64,000 bases of DNA from Toxotes chatareus (GCA_016801885.1 CM028903.1:19947035-20011034), one strand, 5' to 3'; shown: positions 9,333-23,210, counted from the first letter of the stretch. Numbers and translations are program-made. The notes: a model not told the origin generated them from the letters alone.

Positions 9333-10577
9333 TCTTTGCTTATATCCTTTGATGCAGCTGAGGCTGTTGCTGCTCTCAGTTCAGGAGCCAGCAGCACTCA
9401 AGTCCTCTAAGCTTTGCCAAATGGAGGGGCATCTGAATATGCCTGTAGCAAATTGATCCAAAGAGGATCTAGATTTGAAACAATCCGGATGTAATATATG
9501 GAAGTACACTGAGGGGATTTGTTGTCCACTATGTGATTGTCTACACATTAAAACATAACAGCATAACATTGCCCCAGATACCTCTCTCACACATATATTT
9601 TTATGTTTCCTGTTTCTTAACTATAGTAGGCTACTGATGGAACCAAACCAAACCACATAGGTCACATGAATAGAACATTCATCCTGTACAATTTCTGTGC
9701 TCAAGTTCACATTGCAGCTCACAGTCCCTGCAATGTGAGTGTTCACTTTTTCATTCTGAATACATTTGAGTCTGAATTAGTGGGTGAATGGCATTATAAA
9801 AGATAGTAATTTGTATGTACAGTATTTAATGCAGTGCTTTCTAAATAAAGTCAAGTCATTTGTAATGCTGTTGCTGGTCAGATCTTGCTTTATCATGACC
9901 CTTCATAAACTGGAGACCTGAGTGGAGGTGGTTTCCTCCCTCAGGCACCCCCATATATGTTTAATGTGACCTTTACCTGTGCCCTCTACATGGGGAAGTG
10001 GAATGCTGAGAAGCAGAAGGGAAAAAAAAGTTGCAGCCTCACTTTTATCTTGAACTGCAGTCATAATACACCACAGTACTGCAGTCACTGTTTGTTCAGT
10101 CTCATCTTTACTCTGCTGAGAACATAAAGTCAAATTAACTTTAGCTGTGCTGGTTTTGCCCCAACACCAAAAAGCCTGAAAATTAGCTTTTACTTAGCAT
10201 GGAGTGGATTGTTTTTGTATGCGGTGGAAATTTGAGTTTGATTTGTGGTTTCTGGAAAATGTTTGAGCTATGAACAGTGTTCCTGTAGTTTTCCACGCAT
10301 GTCTGTATTTGTTCTGATTTGATTTGTATGTCTCTGAATTATCTTTTATTTATGTGTGTTTCCTTGTGTATGTGCGTATCAAGGTCATATCGCAGATGTG
10401 GAGAGACGAGAGGTTCTGACTGTGGTATGAATGTGTCTGCTAAGGCTGGTCACAGTCAGATGACCCTCTACTCCCAAGGTAAATGCAGGAGTTACACACA
10501 TATTCAGTGTGTGTCTGTGTGCATGTCTCTCGCTCTCTCCCTCGCTCTCTCTGTTTTTTTTTTTGTCCTTCCTCTAG

Positions 10578-10610
<33 letters not shown>

Positions 10611-11499
10611 TAACATTCACGTAAGTACACTACAAAAAAATACCCTAAGCAGCTACATTCAGGTCTGCCAGCATTTCTGCCAAGACCCACAAACAAGCCT
10701 GTTGTGCTTCAGCCAAGTCTGCCTTGGACCAGAGGAGGACTGCTATTCAAAGACAGCAGCAGCTTTGGTGACTGTGGAGAGTCAGGCAGCACAAAGAGCC
10801 AAAAACAGAGCAAAGAGAAGAAAGGAACAGACAAAAACAAATGCTGAGCTACTGAATGGACAGAGGAGACACCAAAGAGCAGAGAAGGAACAACAATCCT
10901 CCAGCATCTAAGGCCTTGAGAGAACCCAGAGATCATCTGAGAAGACAGAATTGTGCAGGAAGCCACTGCAGCCCAAACAAGTGCAACATTTTTTTTTTTT
11001 CAATATGACATGAGGGTGCGGTGAAATAGCATCCATAGAGGGTTGAATCCCAATCACTGGGCTGCAGTTTTGATTGAATATCTTTTGCTGTTTATCCAAA
11101 AAGGCAAAAGGAATAAACAATTAAACATTTTCAATCAAAAGTCCGGGATGTGATTTGGGTTCATCCATTTCACACCTGGATGACTGCAGACATACAGTAC
11201 TATGACATCTTTAAAATCTGTAGGAGTAGAGTTACAGCAAAAATGGACTGAGTCAGGTAGAAGTGTCAGGAAACAACAGCTAATGAGTACTAGGTGTGAA
11301 GCTGATTGCTCAGTTGCATCAGTTAGGCCCATGTCTGTTTTGAGCTGATGTTTTGAGGACACTCGAATCCTGTTTTAATGAAACAGCTGCTTCCTGCACT
11401 CTACTGTAGACACTCGTAGCCGCTATGACAATGCATATTTACATTTATTTTGGTTTTAATTTAGGCTAATAAATAATGATATCGCCAACATCTATCCAA
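9333..11499. other. Gene-free stretch
   Basis: No exon recognised. There is a (CA)n tract at 10580-10608 and a CT/T-rich tract just before it. The sequence near 9780-9860 (GTGGGTGAATGGCATTATAA, then a short AATAAA-like end) vaguely resembles a fish retroelement 3' tail but is too weak to call. Confidence 0.5.
10580..10608. repeat. (CA)n microsatellite
   Basis: An uninterrupted CA tract of about 29 bases. Confidence 0.95.
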
Positions 11500-11912
11500 A
11501 AACCCAGACACAGGCTTATTCGCTTTCTTGCTGTGGGTTAGATGAGAGGCTCGATATCACTCCCAGACCTGTAGAGTAAATATGCAGCTGGGGCCAGCAG
11601 CCAGTTAGCTCAGCTTAGCATAGACACTGGAAACTGGGGGGAAACAAGTAGCCACCCACAACTACCAGTTAAAGCTCACTTACGTACATGTGTGTGTTAT
11701 GTGCTAGTTCAATGCAAAAATAAAGCACAAAAAGATGTGGCTTTATGAGGTCAGTGACCTCCTGCAGTCTCTGCAGCTTGCCTAATTTTTGAGCTTTTAT
11801 GCTAAGTAATGCTAACAGGCCGCTGACTGTAGCATCACATTTAGTGTACAGGCGTGAGTGGTATCGATCAGATCTCATATCTTGCCAAGAAAGTGATTGT
11901 TAAGCATCAAAC
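11500..11912 (+). mobile_element. Foldback MITE, copy 1
   Basis: Two arms, 11514-11563 and 11856-11905, are imperfect reverse complements. The left arm reads GCTTATTCGCTTTCTTG and the right arm ends CCAAGAAAGTGATTGTTAAGC. Between them, GTTAGCTCAGCTTAGCATAG and GACTGGAAACTGGGGGGAAA match the body of a very common fish repeat. No coding capacity. A second, opposite-orientation copy lies at 23214-23512. The superfamily cannot be fixed because the outermost ends have decayed. Confidence 0.75.
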
Positions 11913-11914
11913 TT

Positions 11915-14900
11915 CATTGATCCTTTATACTTTTGCTGAATATGTTTTTTTTTCACTGTGTGCTATAGAGTATAGAATTGATTAATGAATTGATTAATGA
12001 ATTAATTGATTAACATTTGTAAAACACATCTGCGTGCTTTGGAGTATGTTGTGGTATGTGTAAGGTGTATGTGTGTAAGATGTTATGTACTGCAAAAGTG
12101 ATTTGTAATAAAGGCATGCAAAACCACTGGTAGGGTTTTTTTTTAATGGAAAAGAGAAGAAACAGCAAAAATCAGGTTGAGTAGCGCTACATGACAATGG
12201 AAAAAAAAATACAGATGTTTTGAAATGTGAACTCCCATTGGCTGACTCGAGAGGAAATAATATTTGCTTTCATAGTTTTCAGTAATGGGTTTGAGAGATG
12301 TGAGAGACTTTGAGCAGATGACAACTTCTGGCCCAGTTCCTGCCACTGAGGCGAGGCAAAACGGGGCCAGAAGGCATTCTCACAGCTTCAGACCTCTGCA
12401 TGATGTAGGCGGCATCAAAGCAGCGCCACCGACACTTCCTCAGAAAGAGCCGGGGGGAAACGCCAGGGGGATGATGGTCTATCTCTTTGCCTTTCTCTAC
12501 CTCTTCTCATCCCTCCCTTCCTCTGCCTCCCGTACCCGTCCTCCCTCCTCCTCCAGCCTGAGCCAGCTGTCAGTGGGAGCATGCGGAGGCACTGCACTCT
12601 GTCAAACACACTAACAGGAGAGTGAGGGTGGAGAGGGGTGGATAGAGAGATCTGAATGTGGATACAGTAGAGTGACTAGGCCATATATAGAGCTGAGGGG
12701 AAGACGGAGGCGAAACAAAGGGAGGGTGAAATGTGGGACAAATAGAAACACAGGAGGGTGATCACCTGAGTCAAAATGACCTCTCAGCTGAGGGACAGAT
12801 AAGTCGAAGAAGAAAGCACTGGTTGATTGTCCAAAGGCACAAGATGGAAGATGAGCTGTCTCGTGTCCTGGAGCAGCACCGGACAGGAAGGAGACTGACA
12901 GCGCCGACAGCAGGGAGCCATCTGGTGTGGACATGCTCTGCAATCTCAAGTTGAAATGTATTCCTCAGGAAGAAAAACATTAGATTTTAATGTAAACATT
13001 GAAACACATTCTCAACAAGCTAATGTTCAAACATTCAAATGGATCCTGGTTTAAGAAATGTACATGTAAGGCATTCGCTCCTCTATGATTATACACCAAA
13101 TAACACAATGGGCCATTGGTTTCAGCAATGAAGGAAGATGGCTTTTTCTATTCTCTCCATGTGTTCAGTAAATGATCAAATTAAGATGCATGAGTGTGCT
13201 TTTCTATCTGTCACACTCGCTGTGCACAGAGGGATCTCCACCCAGACCTGCTTAGCTGAAAAAAAAAAGAAAAAAAAAGGTGTTTGTGTCTGTGCAACAG
13301 CATTCTTGGGTGCATATTCCTCCAATGAAAGTTAAACGTAGAAAATGTACTTTAAACCATCTTCTATGCATACCATACTCTTGCGCCTCAGTGACAAGAC
13401 CTGAACAATAACATTATATTGAGTTAGGTATTGTTATATTACATGGACAACTACACTGTGCCCCGGCAGTATACAAGCACAAGCCTGAGCATTCATTATA
13501 CCTACTCGCATCGTCAGTGGTATAGTATTCTGGGTTCAATGACGCTGCTATCTGTTATCTGTAACTCATAAATCTCTGCAAAGTGCCTGAAATGTAGCAT
13601 ACAGTAGATTATTGCTGATTGTAAGTCTGCTCAGTGACAAAAGCTTCTATATGTTCCTCTATGTGAAATGTCACCCAGGTGCACTGAGGGCAACTCATTA
13701 GCACCGCAGTGCTCTGCAGCAGTGGATCATAAATGGATGTGGAGTGAGCTCAGGGCAGCCTTGAGATTTTGCTCAAAGAACAAAAATCAATACGAAACAA
13801 AACTATGGCATCTATCTCATTACAGCCCGATGAATTTATGATCAGACTTTCCTCACAAAGTTGATCTACATTTCAGCGCTGCAGGTCATTGTGACTGTTG
13901 ATGCTGTTTTATGAGCACAGCGCGCCGTGTGACATTTTTGGGTTGTCAATAGTCTGGACAACCTTAGAGTGTTCCTGTGCCTCGGCTGACTTTTCCACAG
14001 GCAACGATGCTTTGAAAAACATCTTATTTAAATCCTTGTTGATGCTTTACTTGTTCTGGGAGGAGCAAACTGACAGCTCTCACAGCACATTATATATTTA
14101 TTACCCTGCACTGTTATCAGCAACTCTAAACCAATATCCTCATCTTCTTCTTATTGTTTCCATCATCATTTAGCAGCCTACACAGCAAATGGCCTCCTAT
14201 AATGTGTGTCACTAATATCTCCCAAAAGTGAAATACTTACAGGAGACAAATAGAATTGCACATTAAACTACTCAGCAAGGTTAGATTGCCTAATACACAC
14301 AGCACGAGAGAAACTTTTTTTTTTTTTTCCTCTGGACTCTGAGCAGACAGACGGACACAGTGTGATATCACATTAGTATCAGAGCTTGCAGTTCACTATT
14401 CCCGGGGTGGTGTGTACGATAGCCTAGTGGGCATAATGTGTGTCAATAATGAAAAAGCATCGAAAACCTAGAAAGCAGAGGCGGGATTCTTAGAAAATTG
14501 GCCATTTGCAGCAGGTTGTAACTTTGAAAATAGCCTTGATGAAAAAAATGAAAGTATTTTGCCTGATGCAGCCTAGTCACTGCTGTAGAAACTCATAATA
14601 AACTCAGAAAATAACCTGGGCCGCTGAGCCCCCAGGTGACTTGCCTTGCTAGATTAAGATTAGTTATTTCGTGCAAAGCTTTTCAGTGTTACCACATTTG
14701 TTTTTACTGATTAATGGCTGTAATTTGTAGAAGATCTGTTGCTCAGCTGTAAAACCTTGAGGAATATAATAGCCTATATTGTGTGTCCTGAAATGTTCTT
14801 AAGCCATGGAAAAGCAACACTTGATATGATAGGGAACAAGATATTAAAAGGGCCTTACATTTTCATTGCTTTTCTGGTAGTATTTGTGGAAATACTAAAA

Positions 14901-16160
14901 TAATGTAATAATCACTGAATCATGCTGAATGTATAGTAAAATTCAAATATTCATCCTGTTGCTTAGGCCCCAGTGAGGGTCATGGCACATGGTTTGAGAA
15001 CCACAGCTCATTTTTGATGTAGCATTGTTTTTTGTGTACACAAGCCCAGGAAAGCCTTTTTGGGGGCTAGACACCACTTAGGTCATTTCCCAGTGAAAAG
15101 AGGACCAAATTTAATTTCGTCACTAGATGGTGTGGATTTAAATCTGCACATTGTCATCTGTTTGTATTATTATTTTTTTTCTCCCTCAAGATAAGGCTGG
15201 CAATATTTTCTCTGCCTCCCAGAATAATCCTTAACCAGCAGAGATAGTCCAAGAGAAAAGTTCCTTTGAGATAGGCTCCTCAGGAAAATTGAAAAAGTTA
15301 TTATTAATCCTACTGCCCGGGACCAACAAATACACATGCACAGAGTCACACACATGCCAACAACACACACCCACACACACCTTACAGATGAACTGAACAA
15401 ATGAAATTAGGATTTCTGTTTTTTCTCCTGTGAAACATAGGAAACAGTAACATGCTCTCTGACAAAATGAGCCAAGTCGCTCAGGGATTTTTAATTTTAC
15501 TACATATTTCAGAAAGCAGTACCAATATTTAAATTTAGGAAGCAGTCTAAAGACTTTCTCTATGATAAGATAAATACCAGGGTAAATGTCTTAGCATTTC
15601 AGTTATATTAAAGTCTGACTATCTTTGCCTGTTTTTCCTATGAAAGCTCAGTCAAAAGTCCTCAGGCTTGAAGCGAATGAAATCGTTCAGAAATATCACT
15701 GCAAGAAATTCAGAAATGTTTTCTGACAAAAATTGGGGGGGCGGGGGATTTAAATGAAAAGAAAAAAATATGCAAGGCTGACTTGTGAATTAAAACAGCT
15801 TCATAATGATGATATGTTAACACAATTAATTACATGATGGGGCGAGAAACAAAAAAACACTATAGTCTTTCACATGCGTGTCTGTGGTACTTGTCATGAG
15901 TGTACTATAATTTAGCTGTATGACATTTTTACTCCTGCATCATAATTATAGCCTTACTGTATACACCCAGCGTCCTTTAGTGAGTTTATAATGGCAGCAT
16001 TTATATGCAAAAATTGCATGTTTCATTGCACACGCATGACACCAGCAACGCTTTGTTTAGATACTGACTTTATTCCACATGCTCTTTTTTTGGGGGGACT
16101 GCTAAATGGAAGTAGTTACAATAAAACATTGTTTTCATTACGGATCCCTCCCTCAGCGTG
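11915..16160. other. Intergenic stretch before the signal-peptide gene
   Basis: No convincing exon. The block 12340-12620 is richer in G and C than its surroundings (GAGCCGGGGGGAAACGCCAG) and could be regulatory or an upstream untranslated exon, but no splice pair was fixed. A runs lie at 13259-13278 and a T run at 14316-14328. Confidence 0.5.
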
Positions 16161-16189
16161 GCAGGCTCACGGTGAGTTGGAGTGGGCTG

Positions 16190-16668
16190 GGATGCTCCAG
16201 AGATAGGAGATGGGAGGAGGAGAGAGGGGAGGGCGGAAGATGAGAAAGGGAGATGTGGAGAGGGAGTGAGAAAAGCGCCTGAATCCATCTCTCTCCACCC
16301 TGTGACGTCGCTCGGTCTGGTCCCGGGGTGCGCTGCTCTTTGGTCCCGTCTCAGCAGAAACCACTTTAGTTGTTGCCTCGACCGTCCACTCAACCTGCGG
16401 TGCGAAGCGGTGCGGTGCGACGCGGTGCGGCGAGTTGCGTTGCGGGTACCCGGTGTCCTTCCACTCCTCGTTGCCTGTCTTGTCCCACATATCAGTGAAC
16501 TGTTTCCACACTCTGCTCGAAGAGATAGGAGAGAACCCGAGGCGCTGAGTAAGAGGGAGAGGGCGGAAAGGAGAAGGAGAAAGAAAGACAGAGAAAGAAA
16601 GGAGGAGAGAAGAGGAAAGAGGTCGCCGTAGACCCTCTCCTTCCCCGGGCTGAACCTCCACCGAGAAG
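16190..16668 (+). promoter_or_regulatory. CpG-rich promoter and 5' UTR of the signal-peptide gene
   Basis: This is the most CpG-dense block in the window. It has a purine-rich left part (16200-16275), TGACGTCG at 16303-16310 (one base from a cAMP-response element), repeated GCGGTGCG units at 16396-16440, and a second purine-rich stretch (16540-16620) running up to the start codon. No clear TATA box is seen, consistent with a CpG-island promoter with dispersed start sites. The transcription start is not known; 16300-16500 is a guess. Confidence 0.7.
16396..16445 (+). repeat. GCGGTGCG-type short tandem motif
   Basis: Four imperfect repeats of a GCGGTGCG/GCGAC unit in about 50 bases, inside the CpG island. 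They probably fall in the 5' UTR or core promoter and could form GC-rich secondary structure. Confidence 0.8.
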
Positions 16669-16732
16669 ATGCTGAGAATAGCCGGCGTCCTGGCTCTAGT
16701 GGCTCTGGGGTTGAGCGCCGCTCACACCAAAG
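16669..16732 (+). CDS. First coding exon encoding a signal peptide; gene continues beyond the window or is not recognised
   Basis: The ATG at 16669 has A at -3 and opens MLRIAGVLALVALGLSAAHT followed by K. This is a classic secretion signal: one Arg, a hydrophobic core (residues 5-15), and small residues before a likely cleavage near SAA or AHT. The exon ends after the first base of codon 22 at AAAG|GTACGT, a near-perfect splice donor, giving a phase-1 intron. A signal peptide alone on exon 1 with a phase-1 intron is typical of multidomain extracellular or membrane proteins, including Ig-superfamily adhesion proteins. The gene family cannot be named from 21 residues. No convincing next exon was found up to 64000, so intron 1 is probably more than 47 kb. 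The coding assignment rests on signal peptide, donor and CpG island together. Confidence 0.72.
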
Positions 16733-16734
16733 GT

Positions 16735-19700
16735 ACGTGGGTGAAGGGCAACTTGCTTTGTGCGGTGCGCATCTGCGAGTGCTCTACGGCTTTATAATAA
16801 GTAGATGTGGCCGGAGAGGCTGTGTGTGGATGGAGAGGGATGTCCACCATATACAGATAACTGATTTCTGAAGCTGTGTCTGTGTGTTTTATGTTCTTTC
16901 ATCAAGGAAATTATTTTTTTCCCTGCAGTGTTTCTCTTGGACTTGTGGAGATTGGGCACTTAATCACTGTATAACTGTACAGCCCCTAATAGCACTTGAG
17001 CGTATTTGTTTTATCTTTTATGGCATCCACAGTGTTTTTGTTGAGACTTGAGCTTCAGTGGTGCTGAATACGGAGCTCACTGTGACCTTATTATAGCCTA
17101 TTTTTTGGGTTAATCTCATGATGGACTTGCAGTTTTGTTGTAATGTACCATCCTCTTCTCATTGGTTGCTGCATTACTGATATTCTTTGTGGGATGCAGG
17201 AGAAACATTATGTTTGGTGCTTAGATGTTGTGAGATTGTGGGTTTTCACTGTTTGTGACTGACTAGTAAAGGTAGGTGGGAGGAAAGTGAAGCAGAGATC
17301 TGTGAAGTCCTTTTTTTGTGTTGTAACCTCAACTGAAGTAGTATTTGAAGTCTTCCAGTGCCTTTCAGCATGTTAGAATCTGAAAATGGGCAAAACATCA
17401 ATAAAACAGTGGTGTTGTTACTGCACATGTGGTCCATAATTAGCTTATTGTGGATCTGAGAGAGACCCACTTTAAATAGAAATCACACAACTCAGTTTTG
17501 GACAGAAGTCCAAATTTGAAAGTGTGAACAAATCACTCCTAAAGCAAAAATAAATAAATAAACATTCAATCATATCCTCAGGAAACAAATCTGCAACTAC
17601 TGCGATGTCTGTGAACTGCAGACTTCCTCTGCAGGCAACATGACGGCACTCAGATTGTGATCAGATTTTCAGGTTCATACTTGTTAGCACTGCAATAAAA
17701 GTTCAGCTGCTGCAGACTTTGTTTTTACAGAATAAAAGCTTTCACAAATTCACTCAAACTTTACTGAAGCCATCTGAAAACATTATTTCCACATGTAAAT
17801 TAAGAATGGGTTGGATTTATCAGCAGGTTAATTTAATTCACAGATGCAATTAGTTCATTAAAATCCTAAAATGCATTGTAAATAATCAGCAAAGCAGCAT
17901 ATACAGTACATGATGATGAAATCCAGATGCCGTAAATGCATCCCATACTGTTGGCAGTTTTGCTTCGACACTGAGCTAATTTTAGGTTTACCAGTATCCC
18001 CATTGCAGCGGGGACACTCAATTCTCTTAGCGCGCCTGGCATGTGCCGTAGGTAAGCAGGTAAATGTGGCAACAGGTTCATCCTAATCAACTCCCTGTAG
18101 ACCGAGGCTGGCTTAACACAGTGCAATAACAAGGTGACACTTGTCAGTTTCGTCTGGCAGCCAAGAAACAAAAGTGTGATAAACTGTTCACCTTCCTTTC
18201 TTCTGACACAGGAAAGAGCCTCCCTGCTGGTCGGCTGGCTGGCTGCAGCTGCAGTCTTTGTTGTGTGTGCAAGGAAAAGCTACGGTGATACAGACATGCT
18301 GAAGGGCTGTGACCTGGCCCAGCAGTCAAGCTTTTTTCCAACATCCACTTTCATTTTAATAGGAGTGACATACAAGAAAAACCAAAAAACAAAACAAAAA
18401 CCCCAAAACTATCACTATGACTATCACATGCTGTTCTCGAGGGTCTGTGTACTTGCAAATTCATGCAGAGACTGTTTGTGATCTGTTTGGGGATGTTGCG
18501 TATTAGCCTATTCATATGTGTAATCGTTCATGTATGTTCATCTAGTTATACGGTCATATATTTAATACCGCAGGAAATAACAGGATGTAACAAATGATTT
18601 GAAATGAGTTTCTTTTTTTTTTTTGTATCTAGAGCTTGGCTGTGAAGTAAACAAATTACTGCCAAGTCAATGGGGGTGGAAAAACCAAGCACACCATGGT
18701 TCTAATTGATTCCCCAGGGCCACTGTACAGTGCAGTTAAATCCAGGAGAAAATAAAAGTGTATTGTCTCCCAGATCTGTATATCTGCTATCTGTTGCTGC
18801 ACTGACCCTGGCTGCCTTTCCCGTTTCCTGTCACAGCTGACAGGAAGCAGAAGCTATAAGAAGCAACAAACCTAAATTATTTCTCATTTCTTTCCCCGGT
18901 GTCTGTTCCTCCGTTTCATTTTTTGAAATGACAACTGAAATAGTGCATTCATGTCAAGTATGGCGAAGGATCCACCTCCGTAGCGCCAATATGTGAAGCT
19001 GTTTTCCAGATAACTTTGAAGCACTGCTAACCCTGTCATTTTCTGTTTAGCCACCATTTCATTCCAGGGAAGCGTGGACGTGCAACTTCCTTTAATCACG
19101 TCACCCCGAGTCATCCATTCAGACTCAGCATGCATGTGTGGGCATCTACTTAGTATTCTTTTCAGAGTTGTCAGTAATCAGAGTTAATGCAAGTGCTAAC
19201 ATCTGTGTTTGTTTGTGTGTGTGTGTGTGCGAGTGTAGGTGTATGTGTGTAGGTTTGCCCGTGCACACGCAGGAAGAGTGATAGAGTGCAGCCAACATGT
19301 TGACAGCTGCCAAGTATGCAAAAATGGCGACGAGGTGATGTCGTTTACAAAGGAATTATTGCATTCACACATACATGCTGTGGCTCAAACGATTTCCCCA
19401 GTACCAACCGTGTCGCGGGCTCTACGGGGAGAATCTTCTGGCAGTGAAGTAGAAAGAGCTATAGAGTTTTTGCCAGTGCTGCCCTGGAGCCCTGCTTTTG
19501 TGTAATTCCAAGCAATATGAACTCTGAATTTAGATAGCTCATTACCAGCACAGTGTATTTTAATTCAGCTACCCACTGTGTGTCTCGTTGTTGGTGGAAC
19601 CTTTTTGCTGCTTTATTATATCCAGATAAACACACTGTACATTTTTTTCTGTCAGTAAACAGGCCTCTGGAAGAGGCCTCTTGGTAACAAGCTTTAGGCT

Positions 19701-21687
19701 TTGGCTTCAGTCTGGTGCCTTCTTGTGAAGTTGCAGGATTAATTGACACAGGTCTTATAATTTATGGTTTCCTATATAAGGCTTCTGTAAGTGTGGCTGG
19801 GTGTGTAAGCCGGTGCTTTTGAGTACGAGGGATAAAGAAAGCCAAGAGGATAGTCATTTGAGCAAATAAAAAAGGAGGGTGACAAAAAAAACAGAGGCAG
19901 ATTTATGTCCCCCCCCTTTGGAAGGAGGAAGTGCATTATGGGAGCACTCTATAAATCCTCCAACGAGCCTGTGACACTGGATGCAGCACAAATCCTGCCT
20001 GGCCTGCTGCGGCCAGGGGAGGCAGGGCTCAGTGACATGGAGGAACATCACAGATTTTTTGATTTTTTTTTTTTTTTTTACAAACATTTGCTTTGTCCTC
20101 TGTTTTCAAAGCTCCACTGATCTCCGTACAGCCCTATGCCATTTGACAAGTAGGAGGGCTTAGTGGCTGTGGCGATACGGGAGCGCCAGGACACTGATAC
20201 CAGCGCAGTTCTACGGCCATCAGAGACAAAAGATAGAGGCAGGCTGGATAAGTTTAAGCTATCGTCTTCAAACAGGGAGGAGGAAGTTGGCTCCTGTTCC
20301 TGTGATCCTGTAATTACTGATCCTAGATCAGCAGCACTCCTGGTGATTTGAGTGTAACGTAGCTCCTTACAGCATATTGAATATTTATTGAACAAATTCA
20401 GTTTTATTGTTGATGAGAAACTAGGCCTTTCCTTTCCGCCTCAATGTTAAGTATCAGATAAGTATCGTTGAGTGGGTGGTTGTTGTATCCTTTCAGACAT
20501 ACACAGAAAGTCACAAAAGAATGGGAGTTTTGTCCCTGAAAGCCATTATCAGATCTGAGTGTAGTGAGCTTATCTAAGGTATTCCACCGTGGCCTATGCA
20601 CTAACATCGTCCTCCATCTTTACACTATATATACAGTATCTGACTCCTTTTGTTGTACCTTCTGTATTTTTGGCTCTTCCTGCGCTGTTGTCTTTTTAGA
20701 TGTGGAAGTTGGAAGGAGAAGAAGGGGGGAGCGGAGCCAGTGAGTGCAAGCATGTAGTTCGGTTGCTGAACTGAACTAAGAGCACTGCACAGTGAGTGTG
20801 GGTGTTCTCTCTCTTCCTTTTCTTCCTTTCTTTTTTTCCTTGGTGTCTTTGAGTGGTCACGGCTGACCATTCTTGGCAGCAGATATTCAAACAGCCAAGG
20901 CCCATTGATTTGCCCTACAAAGTGTAAGAGAAAGAGAGAGTGAGTGAGAGATTATTTGATCAGAGACATGGCCAGAGTGGGTTTTGCAGAATTAAGTTAG
21001 AATCTCCAGTGTCTTTTTGAGATGTATTTGGGGGAGAGGAAAATAAAGGAACAGAAAAATTCTTAAAATCAGTTTCACCATATTTGATAGCTGCTTTTAA
21101 AGCTTTCGATCATATCACATGATCTTCATTTGCAGATAGGGTTTGTCCAGTTGTCATGGAATTGTAATGTTCATATATCCACTTTCCTTTTTAGGGAATG
21201 TCTCTATTAGCTTAAAAACTGAGTAAAGAAGTGTTTCATCCTAATGATTTAGCTAGTCTGCTTTTGCTGCACAATGGTCATTGTGACATTTACTTGCCTA
21301 ACACCAGCTAACCTTAGCCACCATACATTACTGGTTGTGCCAGACCAAGTAAAACTGGAGCAGGATCACCTCTGAATGAAGTGAAGGATGAGATCAACTT
21401 TTCATTCAAGTTTCAGTTATTGTTTCAGAGAGCCTATTGGCTGTGTTTAAGTGGCAGTTGCTTAATAATGGTAAATGCTTTAACCTATATCAAGCATATC
21501 AAGTACTAGTTGGTGAAATTAAGTATTTTTTACACAGCTGTTTAAATCTAACTAACAGTAGTCACTATAAGCTACTGGTATGAATAAGGCTGTAGTGACA
21601 AAGCCCCTGAGTGTATTTTAATTGATCAAGGGTGTATTTTAGTGCTTATGAGTTGGACTTATCATCTGTAAGAGAATGAATGTACTG
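16735..21687. other. Gene-free start of the intron
   Basis: Mostly unique DNA. Purine- or T-rich runs occur at 18612-18624 and 20059-20079. No transposon family was recognised. Confidence 0.5.
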
Positions 21688-21985
21688 CACTACATTGGCC
21701 AAAATCATGTGGACACACTACAACCATATGTTACTGCTAAACATTTTATTCCAAAAACCATGGGGATTAATCTGCTGCTGCCATATAACAGCCTCCACTC
21801 TTGTGGGAAGGCTTTCCACAAGATTTTTGAACCTGGCTGCAGGGATTTAGTCCCATTCAGCTACAAGAGCATTAGTGAGGTCAGACACTGATGTTTGACA
21901 TAAAGAACAAGCCTTGTAGTTGGTGTTTCAGTTCATCTTTGAGGTGTTGGATGGGACTGAGGTCAAGGCACGGGCACGGGGGCAC
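21688..21985 (-). pseudogene. Tc1/mariner relic: transposase C-terminus plus terminal repeat
   Basis: On the minus strand, 21930-21965 encodes DLSPIQHLKDEL, corresponding to the DLNPIEHLW motif that carries the third catalytic acidic residue of Tc1/mariner transposases. Moving left, VSDLTNAL-like and NLVESLP-like codons (around 21800-21890) and the final Gly/His-rich end are visible in broken frames. The left edge TACATTGGCCAAAATCATGT matches the element's terminal inverted repeat. Several stops and frame shifts make it dead, and the N-terminal two thirds are absent. Confidence 0.75.
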
Positions 21986-21999
21986 TGTCACGCCTTCCT

Positions 22000-23210
22000 T
22001 AAACTGTTACCACGGAGTTGAAAGCACTCTGAAATATCACAGTACGCTTTATATTAGATTTATAAATATGGTTTGCTTGAAATGGGGACAAAGGGGCTGA
22101 GCCCAAACCATGAAAAACAGACTCAGACTAAAAGAGGATAGGGTTTTCCACACACTTTATTTTCTTTCACTGCTACTTCTCCAATTATATCTGTATGTGC
22201 ATGTGGTCACTAGCCAGCAGATGCAAAATCTAATGGCTAACATAAATGTATTAGACAGGGTGTCCATGTACTTGATAGTTTATTTCTTCTTTCTGAAGTT
22301 ACTTTTTAGAAATATAAAAATAGTTAAGGCTGGAAAGGGAAAGAGTATCTCACTGGGACTTTCCAGGAATTATTATGTATCCAAAACTGCATGCCTATGT
22401 GTGAGTGTGTATGTATGTATGTATGTGTGTGTGTGAGTGTCATCACTTTAGTTCCACACTTAGCCCCCACTTCTTCAGCATAATCAAGTTTGTTAGATAT
22501 TTTAAGTACCTTACCAGACTCTTACCATGCTCCCCTGCTGATTTGCTCTTGTGGCCTACAGTACATGTAATAGACAACACTTACACACACACACACACCC
22601 GAGAGCTCTCCAGGATTTTCAAGGGACTCCTTCTGCCACCACTTCAGTCCTCCTCTCATCCATTTGCTCCGGTTTTCCAATCACTTACTTGTAGTCCAAT
22701 CTTACCAGTGGATCCTTTTCTATTTTTCAGTGCGAGGTGATGATACATAGTGAGACACACAGTGAGACACACACACACACACACACACAATGATGAGCAG
22801 CAAAGGGTTATACAGACAGACAGTGGCTGACCTGTCCCTCTCCACCAGCTGGGTCTGGCTGACCTCAGAGGAAATGATCAGAGGGAGAAGATAGAGAGAA
22901 TTAGAGGACGAGTGAGAGGAGAGAGGGTCAGAGAGAAAGTTGAAGATCTTTGTCTCAGTGACTCATGAATCTTCACACTTGACAAGTGGAGCACTCTGAG
23001 TTGAGTGCAGACTCACTTATAGACAGCTCTCTGCTTTTAGTGTTGGCATTTCCTTTTCTGTGACTTGTATATATATTGTCAATATTGTTTCCTATTTTTA
23101 ATTTAAATAATCATCTATCCACATATTCTTACAGATTTACAGTATGAACATTTTTTGTGGCATCTCTTCCTGCAAGTTATCCTGCTATGCATTTGACCAA
23201 AGACTTAAAG
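22000..23210. other. Gene-free stretch
   Basis: A short TATG/GT tract lies at 22409-22440, and CA tracts at 22582-22598 and 22768-22789. Otherwise unique or unrecognised sequence. Confidence 0.5.

Noticed and set aside
16167..16661. 164-codon open frame on the minus strand opposite the promoter
   Set aside because: It is made of Pro/Ser/Arg-rich low-complexity codons from the purine-rich CpG island and has no domain.
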